From Spirochaetota bacterium (GTDB taxonomy: Bacteria > Spirochaetota > UBA4802 > JAFGJZ01): DNA of 42,519 bases. The notes beneath the pieces are model-generated. The model saw only the letters and a program-made list of their open reading frames with translations. It searched no databases and was not told where the DNA came from. Each line of letters begins with the position of its first letter. The first letter of the stretch is position 1. Shown here piece by piece: positions 1-6,632 of the stretch. The translations under genes were made by a program, and so were the position numbers. Location of the stretch: assembly GCA_023396615.1 (NCBI GenBank), contig JAEWVM010000076.1:1-42519 (forward strand). The letters are read 5' to 3'.

Positions 1-1068
1 AATGCGTTCTTTTTTTGTGCATGAGGAAGTCGATAGAATAAGCGGTATTTTGCCGTTTGTAAGTTTTTTAAGGTTTTCATAAAGCTGTTTTGCCAGAATT
101 TCTGTCGGCGCCATTAACGCGCTTTGACATCCGTTGATGTGAGCAAGATAAACGGCAGCTGCCGCAACTGCGGTTTTACCTGATCCGACGTCTCCCTGAA
201 TAAGACGGTTCATCGGAGAAAATGATTCCATGCCTTTTGAAATGTCTTTTATTGCTGATAGCTGATCATCTGTCAGGGGAAATGGAAGTTCTGCAAGAAA
301 ATGTGAAATATCCGTATTATTGAAAGATTCAGACAGAATTTCCTTCTCATTTATCTTTCTGTTTAATAGAATATAAATTTGAAAAAGAAGCAGTTCGTTG
401 AAAACAATTCTTTCACGGGCTTTGGCTAAAGACTCGAAACTGTCCGGAAAATGAATCTGCTTCAGAGAATCAGCAAGGTTCATAAAAGAGAATTTTCTGA
501 TTATATGTTCCGGCAGAGTTTCGTGAATTTTGCTGAAATAGGAATCAAGCGCAGTGCTTATTATTCTTCGCAAAGAACGGCTTGTAATTCCGTTTTCTTT
601 TAATGTTTGAGTTAAAGGGTATACCGGTACAATGCGGGCTGTATTTAGGGATTGTTTGTCTTCATCATCATATATGATGTCGTATTCAGGATGCACCATG
701 GAGAATTTTCCGGAAGAATACAAAACTTTTCCGGAGACTGAAAGAAGCATTTCATTTTTAAAAATCTTGGAAAAGAAGCTTATTCCGGCAAAAAAAATAA
801 GATTCATCGATGAAGTTTCATCTGAAACCGTGACTCTCAAAAATGTTTTTTTTGCCCTGACTATTTCGCTCTTTTCGATTTTAACAGTGAGCGTCGCCTT
901 TTGATCCGGTTCAAGATCAATTATCGCGAAGAGACTGCTTCTGTCGATGTATCTTTTTGGCTTGTAATATAGAAGATCTTCAACTGTTTTGATGCCGGTT
1001 TCGGTTAGGAGAGCTTCAGCTTTTTTCGCTCCGACTCCTTTTATGAATTGAATATCGTCAGACAGCAT
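1..1068 (-). CDS. recG: ATP-dependent DNA helicase RecG (3' part beyond window)
   Basis: Branched-DNA helicase that remodels stalled replication forks and Holliday junctions. The frame is open from an ATG at 1068 to the window edge, giving the N-terminal 356 residues of a protein usually near 690. Visible parts: a helix-hairpin-helix-like start (KGVGAKKAEALL), the OB-fold wedge region (about 40-150), a DDQLSAIKDI Q-motif-like segment, Walker A GDVGSGKT at residues 292-299, and the following helicase motif APTEILA. The start codon shares one base with the stop of the upstream 100-residue gene (TAATG), so translation is probably coupled. The rest of the helicase domain lies outside the window; nothing suggests truncation in the genome itself. 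Confidence 0.95.
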   Translation of the reverse strand, partial: MLSDDIQFIKGVGAKKAEALLTETGIKTVEDLLYYKPKRYIDRSSLFAIIDLEPDQKATLTVKIEKSEIVRAKKTFLRVTVSDETSSMNLIFFAGISFFSKIFKNEMLLSVSGKVLYSSGKFSMVHPEYDIIYDDEDKQSLNTARIVPVYPLTQTLKENGITSRSLRRIISTALDSYFSKIHETLPEHIIRKFSFMNLADSLKQIHFPDSFESLAKARERIVFNELLLFQIYILLNRKINEKEILSESFNNTDISHFLAELPFPLTDDQLSAIKDISKGMESFSPMNRLIQGDVGSGKTAVAAAAVYLAHINGCQSALMAPTEILAKQLYENLKKLTNGKIPLILSTSSCTKKERI

Positions 1069-1370
1069 TATTCTTCTTCCGCTATATACCACACTGAGTT
1101 TGGAATCTGAACATACTTGTTTTCGCTTGTGTAGAAAAATGTATATGACTTGCCGTCTTCAGGCGAAGTTATTTTTTTAATATGATACCAGCGTTTGATA
1201 ACTTTGCCGTTTACATCGAAAACGGTGACAGTAAGATTCTGACCGGTAATGTTTTCTATTGATCTCTGAAACATGTTCTTTTTTTCAAACGTTAGAAAAT
1301 ATTTGAAAAAGACTATTCCCCCGGAAATCAGAACAAGAATGATTACAGACAGTAGAAAATATTTTTTCAT
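1068..1370 (-). CDS. Small single-pass membrane protein, unknown function
   Basis: A 100-residue protein with one N-terminal hydrophobic segment (residues about 4-25, after MKKYF) acting as a signal anchor, and a soluble, probably extracytoplasmic tail of about 75 residues rich in beta-forming residues (two short VTVFDVNGK and YTFFYTSENK stretches). I do not recognise a family. A GGGGA Shine-Dalgarno-like sequence lies just upstream of the ATG. Its stop codon overlaps the recG start by one base, so the two are co-translated; this may be simple packing rather than a functional link to DNA repair. Confidence 0.7.
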   Translation of the reverse strand: MKKYFLLSVIILVLISGGIVFFKYFLTFEKKNMFQRSIENITGQNLTVTVFDVNGKVIKRWYHIKKITSPEDGKSYTFFYTSENKYVQIPNSVWYIAEEE

Positions 1371-1525
1371 AAATCCCCGATATTTATAAACTTAATGCTG
1401 CTGTTAGATTTAAGTCTGGTCCTGATATTGTTTCCAGATCAGCTTTCCCTAAACCGGAAAATCAATCTTGCAGTTAGCAGGCTTAAAATCAATTAAAATT
1501 CGTTTCAGTGATCAATAAATACTGT

Positions 1526-1554
1526 TTGACATGATTATTATATTTCTTTATGAG
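1526..1554 (+). promoter_or_regulatory. Putative sigma70-type promoter for the 1576 gene
   Basis: A perfect -35 TTGACA (1526-1531) is followed after 17 bases by TATGAG (4 of 6 to the -10 consensus). Transcription would begin about 15 bases before the ATG at 1576. No clear Shine-Dalgarno is present there, so this transcript would be close to leaderless. Confidence 0.5.
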
Positions 1555-1575
1555 ACATAATAATTCAACATAAGC

Positions 1576-2376
1576 ATGAAAAAAGAAAAAATACTTATAA
1601 TAATACCTAACGGCGGAACGACCGTTCCCGAAGAGCTCGCACCGCATTCAATCGTCTCTGACTTTGAGCTTTTTATGTTTTCAGATCCGCTTGCGAATCA
1701 GTTGTTCGCTTTTCAGAAAGCCGCAGGAGTTGTCGATAGCTTGATTTCTCCTCTTTTTGTTGATCTCAACGAGCATTTTTCAAAGCTTCCGCCTTCATAT
1801 TCTTCGGGTGTGATCAAAACTGAGACACCGAACGGCAAAAAAATATTTGAAGATGGTGTGTCGCCGGATTCCATAGCGTCAGCTAACATCCTTCGACGTT
1901 ATTACTTCCCGTTTCACGATGCGGTTAAGCGTTCAATTATGTCTGAAGAAATTAACTTAATTGTTGAGTGCCGTGTTAACCCTGCCGTAGGTTTTCGGAA
2001 TTCTTCTGACAGCGGTATTCCGATGCCCCTTGTCAGGATGAAATATGTCGCCAATAACAGGGGAAAGATTTATGAAACCGCCCCTAAAATTCTCTGTGAA
2101 TTTATTTTGTCCGGTTTGCGCGAATCATTTAAAAACGAACCATGCGCTGCGGAGTTCCCTTTTGAGATTTCAGAAAGAGAGATGCGCGGCGAAATAGCGT
2201 TGAACAATTCCAGCAGGATTCCTTTCATAAGTCTCGAGATATGCAGTTCGGTTTACTTAAATGACAATCATTTTAATCCTGACTATATGAAAGCCGACCA
2301 GATACGTCTAAAAAAGCTTAATGAAAAGCTCTGGAATTCAATAGAGAAGGGCGCTCGCCGCTTTGGAATAATATAG
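1576..2376 (+). CDS. N-formylglutamate amidohydrolase-like protein with altered active-site motifs
   Basis: 266 residues resembling the N-formylglutamate amidohydrolase/FGase family (zinc-dependent amidases of histidine catabolism and relatives). Supporting blocks: an N-terminal strand followed by PNGGTTVPEEL (11-21), FVDLNE (61-66) and YYFPFHDAV (109-117). In the family the first block normally reads P-H-G-G, with the His as a likely metal ligand, and a later block reads D-x-H-S. Here the first His is Asn12 and the later block appears as VECRVNP (130-136), so catalysis may be lost or changed. No signal peptide, so probably cytoplasmic. It stands alone, with no histidine-degradation gene nearby. 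The family call is moderate; a distant relative with another substrate is possible. Confidence 0.55.
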   Translation: MKKEKILIIIPNGGTTVPEELAPHSIVSDFELFMFSDPLANQLFAFQKAAGVVDSLISPLFVDLNEHFSKLPPSYSSGVIKTETPNGKKIFEDGVSPDSIASANILRRYYFPFHDAVKRSIMSEEINLIVECRVNPAVGFRNSSDSGIPMPLVRMKYVANNRGKIYETAPKILCEFILSGLRESFKNEPCAAEFPFEISEREMRGEIALNNSSRIPFISLEICSSVYLNDNHFNPDYMKADQIRLKKLNEKLWNSIEKGARRFGII

Positions 2377-2403
2377 CAGTCTGCGTTTCTGTTTACAGAC
2401 TGC
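2376..2403. terminator. Hairpin between convergent genes (possible bidirectional terminator)
   Basis: Inverted repeat GCAGTCTG / CAGACTGC (8-bp stem, 12-base loop) that covers both stop codons of the convergent genes at 1576-2376 and 2393-3301. Neither side has a strong T-tract, so termination is inferred from position. Confidence 0.4.
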
Positions 2404-3301
2404 TTAAATATTCGTACGCGCTCATTGCCGCAGTTGCGCCGTCTGCGCATGCCATCAGAATCTGTTTCTTTGATCCGCTTCTTATATCTCCAGCCGCATA
2501 AAGTCCTTCGATTGCAGTCTGCATGTTCATGTCGACTTCGGCTTCTCCCCATTCATTCAATATTTCTTTCGGAAGTATTGCATTGTTGGGATTGTATCCG
2601 ATGAATATAAATACACCGTCAAGATTCAGTTCTGATCTTAATTCAGTTTTTTTGTTCAGAATTGATGCAGATGTTACTTTTTCCACGCCGTTTATTTTTT
2701 CGATGATTGAGTCATATATGACTTCAATTTTGGGATTGCTTTTCATTCTTTCGATTACGATGTGATCCGCTCTGAATTTGTCTCTTCTGTGTATAAGATA
2801 AACTTTTTCTGCGAAACGTGTCAGAAAAATTGCTTCTTCAAGAGCTGCATTTCCGCCGCCGACAGCAGCTACGGTTTTTCCTCTATAAAAGGCTCCGTCG
2901 CAAGTTGCGCAGTAAGATACGCCCCTTCCTGTGAATTCAGCTTCCCCGGGTACTGCGAGCTTCTTGTTGCTTGATCCGGTCACGGCGATAACTGTTTTAG
3001 TTTCTATTAGTCCGTCGGTAGTCTCGATTTTAAAGATGCCGTTTTCTTTTTTTAAGCTTAATGCTTCTGTATTTTGAAATACCGCTCCAAGACGTACGCA
3101 TTGTCCGTGCATTTTGTCGGCGAGTTCGTATCCGGCTACTGGGTCTATGAACCCGGGATAGTTTTCTACATCAGATGTGCTGAGTATTTGTCCGCCTGAA
3201 GCGCCTTTTTCGAGTATGACAAAATCCATCCCCGAGCGAACAGCGTATATTGCTGCGGACATTCCGCCGGGACCTGAACCTATAATGACAAGATCTTTCA
3301 T
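2393..3301 (-). CDS. trxB: Thioredoxin reductase (NADPH)
   Basis: FAD/NADPH flavoenzyme that reduces thioredoxin in the cytoplasm. 302 residues, a normal length. Seen: FAD-binding GSGPGGMSAA near the N-terminus (8-17), redox-active CATC at 131-134 within the characteristic CATCDGAFY block, a second dinucleotide fold GGGNAALE (148-155), NADPH-phosphate-binding HRRDKFR (171-177), and the C-terminal FAD motif AAGD (269-272). A GGAG ribosome-binding site precedes the ATG. It appears monocistronic; thioredoxin itself is not in this window. Confidence 0.95.
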   Translation of the reverse strand: MKDLVIIGSGPGGMSAAIYAVRSGMDFVILEKGASGGQILSTSDVENYPGFIDPVAGYELADKMHGQCVRLGAVFQNTEALSLKKENGIFKIETTDGLIETKTVIAVTGSSNKKLAVPGEAEFTGRGVSYCATCDGAFYRGKTVAAVGGGNAALEEAIFLTRFAEKVYLIHRRDKFRADHIVIERMKSNPKIEVIYDSIIEKINGVEKVTSASILNKKTELRSELNLDGVFIFIGYNPNNAILPKEILNEWGEAEVDMNMQTAIEGLYAAGDIRSGSKKQILMACADGATAAMSAYEYLSSL

Positions 3302-3343
3302 GTATTACTCCAGAATTTTACTGTTGACCGATAGAGGCCTTTT

Positions 3344-3371
3344 ATTAAGTTGGCGGCAGTGGCTTTGTCAA
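3344..3371 (-). promoter_or_regulatory. Putative promoter of trxB
   Basis: On the reverse strand, TTGACA (3371-3366), 16 bases, then CTTAAT (3349-3344; 4 of 6). It lies about 43 bases upstream of the trxB ATG. The -35 is perfect, the -10 weak. Confidence 0.4.
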
Positions 3372-3439
3372 CACCAAATTGCGGATTATTAAGATCTTCG
3401 CAGTGTTTGTGTTATGTCTCCAAAAAACTATTAATTTTG

Positions 3440-3468
3440 TTGACAATAGGTTACCTGACGCAAATATT
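3440..3468 (+). promoter_or_regulatory. Putative promoter of the tRNA / ribosomal-protein transcript
   Basis: TTGACA (3440-3445), 17 bases, AATATT (4 of 6), ending 12 bases before the first tRNA base. It may drive the tRNA alone or the tRNA plus rplU and downstream genes, since no terminator separates the tRNA from rplU (23 bases apart). Confidence 0.45.
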
Positions 3469-3480
3469 GGTTCAGCCTTA

Positions 3481-3554
3481 GGGCCCATAGCTCAGTTGGT
3501 TAGAGCAACTGACTCATAATCAGTGGGTCGCAGGTTCAAGTCCTGCTGGGCCCA
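3481..3554 (+). tRNA. tRNA with CAT anticodon (Ile2/AUA-type more likely than elongator Met)
   Basis: 74-base cloverleaf: 7-bp acceptor GGGCCCA/TGGGCCC, D-arm, 5-bp anticodon stem ACTGA/TCAGT with loop CTCATAA (anticodon CAT at 3515-3517), T-stem GCAGG/CCTGC and discriminator A. CCA is not encoded. The C4-G69 and C5-G68 acceptor pairs are features linked to recognition by the lysidine synthetase TilS, which favours the minor isoleucine tRNA over Met. It is not an initiator: position 1 pairs normally. Located 23 bases before rplU. Confidence 0.93.
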
Positions 3555-3577
3555 AAGAAAATTTAAAAGAGGTCAAA

Positions 3578-3889
3578 ATGTACGCTGTTGTAGAATTCGG
3601 CGGTAAACAGTACCGTGTTGAAAAAGATATGATTCTTCTTGTAGATAAGGTTAAAAGTGAATCAGATACGCTTAATCTGGATAAAGTTCTTCTTTGCTCT
3701 GATGGTTCCGCTGTTTCAGTTGGAAAACCTTATGTTTCAGGAGCAAGCGTTACCGCTTCTGTTCTTGCAAAAGTAAAAGGAAGAAAAGTTAGAGGTTTCA
3801 AGTTCAGAAGAAGAAAAAAATACAGAAGAACTCTTGGTCACCGTCAGGATTATCTTCAGATAAAGATCAGCGCTCTTAAGACGGCGTAA
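3578..3889 (+). CDS. rplU: 50S ribosomal protein bL21
   Basis: 103 residues, the usual size. Begins MYAVVEFGGKQYRV, the typical bL21 opening, and has a basic C-terminal half (KGRKVRGFKFRRRKKYRR) ending in a typical YLQIKI strand. A strong AGAGGT ribosome-binding site precedes it. First gene of the rplU-prp-rpmA cluster found in many bacteria; the tRNA just upstream is probably co-transcribed. Confidence 0.97.
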   Translation: MYAVVEFGGKQYRVEKDMILLVDKVKSESDTLNLDKVLLCSDGSAVSVGKPYVSGASVTASVLAKVKGRKVRGFKFRRRKKYRRTLGHRQDYLQIKISALKTA

Positions 3890-3890
3890 T

Positions 3891-4232
3891 GTGCTTGAAA
3901 TAAGCGCATCCGGTTTATCCGATCAGGGATTTTTGCTAAATGAAAAATTCACGCTTTCGGTAAAAGGACATGCGTTATATTCGGTAAAGGGAGGAGACAT
4001 CGTATGTGCGGCTGTTTCCGCTCTTTTTTTTACAGCTCAGTCGGCACTTGTTAAAATAGCCGGATGCAGGATTGAGATTATGGTTTCGGATTCGGAGAGC
4101 TTCATAAGGTTTAATCCGCATGAATCTGATCCGGAAAAAGCTTTGGTTGTTATAGAAACGGTTTTAGTCGGACTCTCAAGAGTCGCGGACAATTATCCGG
4201 AATATTGTAAGATAATTATTGAACGGAGATAA
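3891..4232 (+). CDS. prp: Ribosomal-processing cysteine protease Prp (YsxB family)
   Basis: 113 residues, between rplU and rpmA, the family's usual place. Catalytic residues are intact: His27 in KGHALY and Cys39 in DIVCAAVSAL. In Firmicutes and some others, Prp removes an N-terminal extension from ribosomal protein bL27 before assembly. The start is GTG at 3891, one base after the rplU stop; an ATG at 3889 is out of frame. Oddly, the neighbouring L27 has no extension to remove, so the substrate here is unclear. Confidence 0.88.
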   Translation: MLEISASGLSDQGFLLNEKFTLSVKGHALYSVKGGDIVCAAVSALFFTAQSALVKIAGCRIEIMVSDSESFIRFNPHESDPEKALVVIETVLVGLSRVADNYPEYCKIIIERR

Positions 4233-4234
4233 AG

Positions 4235-4492
4235 ATGGCACACAAAAAGGGCGGCGGTTCCACCAGAAACGGAAGAGATTCACATTCCCAGCGACTTGGA
4301 GTAAAAGCTTTCGGCGGCGAAGTCGTTAAAAGCGGATCCATTATCATTCGTCAGAGAGGAACTAAAGTTCATCCTGGCAATAACGTGGGCATTGGTTCTG
4401 ATGATACCATTTTTGCAAAAGTTGCAGGTGTTGTAACTTTCGAAAGATTTGGAAAAGACAGAAAAAAGGTGTCAGTTTACCCTCAAGCTTAA
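4235..4492 (+). CDS. rpmA: 50S ribosomal protein bL27
   Basis: 85 residues starting directly with MAHKKGGGSTRNGRDS, the mature N-terminus that reaches toward the peptidyl-transferase centre, then the family blocks IIRQRGTKVHPGNNVG and GVVTFE. GGAG ribosome-binding site; starts 2 bases after the prp stop. An in-frame TGA at 4220-4222 with no start codon after it excludes a longer N-terminus, so this is an unextended L27. Confidence 0.97.
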   Translation: MAHKKGGGSTRNGRDSHSQRLGVKAFGGEVVKSGSIIIRQRGTKVHPGNNVGIGSDDTIFAKVAGVVTFERFGKDRKKVSVYPQA

Positions 4493-4496
4493 ATTT

Positions 4497-4522
4497 ATCT
4501 CCTCTACATAAAAACGGGAGAT
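4497..4522 (+). promoter_or_regulatory. Small hairpin covering the obg ribosome-binding site
   Basis: ATCTCC (4497-4502) is complementary to GGAGAT (4517-4522), and the latter contains the GGGAG ribosome-binding site 4 bases before the obg ATG. The 6-bp stem with a 14-base loop could lower obg translation. Its position right after rpmA is seen; function is inferred. Confidence 0.35.
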
Positions 4523-4525
4523 TTT

Positions 4526-5512
4526 ATGCCTAAGTTTACAGATACAATTACAATAAAGATAAAAGCCGGGCATGGCGGGCCCGGCAGTGTTGCGTTTCGG
4601 CGTGAGAAATATATCCCGAAAGGCGGACCTGACGGCGGAGACGGCGGAAAAGGCGGAGACGTTTATTTTCAGGCCAGCTCAAGTCATACCAATTTGAGCT
4701 ATTTGTTCAAAGACAGGGTTTATTCCGCTAAAAACGGACGTCACGGCGAAGGAGACAACCGTTCTGGAGCTGAGGGTGAAGATTTGATTATCAAGGTTCC
4801 TGTCGGAACTGAAATAATCAATGATGAAACCGGAGAGCTGATTTCGGATCTCGTCGATGATTCTATTGTTGTTTGCGCTGCTACCGGCGGAATCGGAGGC
4901 AGAGGAAACGCATTCTTTAAGTCTTCAACCATGCAGACGCCGAGATTTGCTCAGCCGGGACTGCCCGGCGAAGAAATTTCTGTACGTCTGAATTTGAAAC
5001 TTATCGCCGATATAGGTTTAGTTGGATTACCGAATGCCGGCAAATCAACTTTGCTTTCGAAGATAACAAATGCCAAACCGAAGATTGCGGATTATCCTTT
5101 CACCACTCTTATTCCTAACCTCGGTGTTGTAAGCCGCGGCAAGAAAGAGTTCAAGATTGCGGATATTCCCGGAATTATTGAGGGTGCTCATAAAGGAATG
5201 GGTCTTGGACTTTCGTTTCTTCAGCATATTGAGCGTGTTAAAATTCTTGTATATCTTATCGATATTCAGAGTTCTGACCATTTGTACGCTTTCAAGCTTC
5301 TCAAAGAAGAACTTGAATCATACAGCAAGGATCTTCCCAAGAAGCCGTCACTTGTTGTTATTACAAAAACTGACATCGTAAATGATGATAAGTATGTAAA
5401 AGAAATTAAGAAACAGTTTAAACGCGTTAATATAATCGATATTTCAAGCGAAAGCGGATCAAATATTGACCTTTTGCTCGATAAAATTGAAGATCTTCTG
5501 GAGCAGAGCTGA
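4526..5512 (+). CDS. obg: GTPase Obg (ribosome-assembly associated)
   Basis: 328 residues. The N-terminal glycine-rich Obg fold is clear (GHGGPGSVAFRREK, GGPDGGDGGKGGD). It is followed by a G domain with G1 GLPNAGKSTLL (about 169-179), G3 DIPG, G4 TKTD and G5 SSES. The variable C-terminal OCT domain found in some Obg proteins is missing; the protein ends soon after the G domain, which is common in shorter members. It acts in late 50S assembly and links growth with nucleotide state. Its stop overlaps the proB start (TGATG). Confidence 0.96.
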   Translation: MPKFTDTITIKIKAGHGGPGSVAFRREKYIPKGGPDGGDGGKGGDVYFQASSSHTNLSYLFKDRVYSAKNGRHGEGDNRSGAEGEDLIIKVPVGTEIINDETGELISDLVDDSIVVCAATGGIGGRGNAFFKSSTMQTPRFAQPGLPGEEISVRLNLKLIADIGLVGLPNAGKSTLLSKITNAKPKIADYPFTTLIPNLGVVSRGKKEFKIADIPGIIEGAHKGMGLGLSFLQHIERVKILVYLIDIQSSDHLYAFKLLKEELESYSKDLPKKPSLVVITKTDIVNDDKYVKEIKKQFKRVNIIDISSESGSNIDLLLDKIEDLLEQS

Positions 5513-6630
5513 TGCTCCGGAAGCCTTATTTCTCAAAGGTCAGACGTATTGTTGTAAAAATCGGTTCATCTTCCCTTACCGAAAACGGTGTCTTGTCTGC
5601 TAAGAAAATTTCTTTGTTTGCATCGGACATTTCTCTTCTTGTTAAAAAAAAGTATGAAGTAATAATTGTTTCATCCGGAGCTATCAGCGCGGGGGCTGGG
5701 CTTCTCGGACTCAAACGCGAAAAAATGTCAATTCCCCAGAAACAGGGAATGGCGGCTGTCGGACAGACCGTTTTGATGAAAGAATATTCAAAGGCTTTTG
5801 AGAAATTCAGCATTTCAGTCGGCCAGATTCTTCTTACCGAGGAAGATTTTAAAAGCCGTGTCCGTTATATTAATATCAGAAATACCGTTAACGAGCTTCT
5901 CAAACTCGGCGTTGTTCCTATTGTAAATGAAAATGATACAGTCGCTGTAAATGAAATAAAAGTCGGGGATAATGATACGCTTTCTGCGTATGTTACAAAT
6001 ACAATCGATGCTGATCTATTAATTCTTCTAACGGATATTGACGGGTTTTACTATAATCTTTCCGATGAAAAATGCGCGGATATTGTTGAAAAAATTGACA
6101 GCAGGGTTTTTTCAGCGGCTAGGGGAAGCGGTTCCGTACATGGAACCGGCGGAATGCAGACGAAATTGAAAGCAGCCGACATGGTGACTAAATCAGGCAA
6201 GCTTCTTTCAATAGCCAAAGCGGACGAAAAATCTGTAATAAGCCGAGTCGTTTCGGGTGAAAAAATCGGAACAGTTTTTCTTCCGTCGGAAAAATTTATT
6301 CACGGAAAAAAACGCTGGATTTCGTTTAACATGCAGGTAAAAGGTAAAATCATCGTTGATGACGGAGCCAGAAGCGCGCTGGTAAGTGCTAAAAAATCAC
6401 TTCTTCCGGGCGGGGTTGTCGGCAGTACCGGCAAATTTTCTTCGGGCGACGGAATTGAAATTGCAGATTTAAACGGAGTAGTTTTCGCGAAAGGGATTAC
6501 TAATTATTCTTCAGCAGAAATAGAAATCATAAAAGGCAAAAAAAGCGTTGAGATAAAAAAAGCATTCGGCGAATCATACTATGAAGAGCTGGTTCACCGC
6601 GATAATATGATTCTAATAAATCAGGGGTAG
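5512..6630 (+). CDS. proB: Glutamate 5-kinase
   Basis: First step of proline synthesis: ATP-dependent phosphorylation of glutamate. 372 residues, full length, with an amino-acid kinase domain followed by a PUA domain (about residues 280-360). Seen: VVKIGSSSLTENG, VSSGAISAGAGLLG, NENDTVAVNEIKVGDND and GTGGMQTKLKAADMV. The ATG overlaps the obg stop by one base and a GGAG site lies inside the end of obg, so translation is coupled. proA is not adjacent. Confidence 0.96.
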   Translation: MLRKPYFSKVRRIVVKIGSSSLTENGVLSAKKISLFASDISLLVKKKYEVIIVSSGAISAGAGLLGLKREKMSIPQKQGMAAVGQTVLMKEYSKAFEKFSISVGQILLTEEDFKSRVRYINIRNTVNELLKLGVVPIVNENDTVAVNEIKVGDNDTLSAYVTNTIDADLLILLTDIDGFYYNLSDEKCADIVEKIDSRVFSAARGSGSVHGTGGMQTKLKAADMVTKSGKLLSIAKADEKSVISRVVSGEKIGTVFLPSEKFIHGKKRWISFNMQVKGKIIVDDGARSALVSAKKSLLPGGVVGSTGKFSSGDGIEIADLNGVVFAKGITNYSSAEIEIIKGKKSVEIKKAFGESYYEELVHRDNMILINQG

Positions 6631-6632
6631 TT

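Noticed and set aside
632..904. 90-codon forward ORF at the recG locus
   Set aside because: It is antisense to the RecG OB-fold region, whose frame is open and recognisable throughout.
2283..2552. 89-codon reverse ORF straddling the 1576 gene and trxB
   Set aside because: It overlaps two well-supported convergent genes and shows an Arg-rich composition typical of shadow frames.
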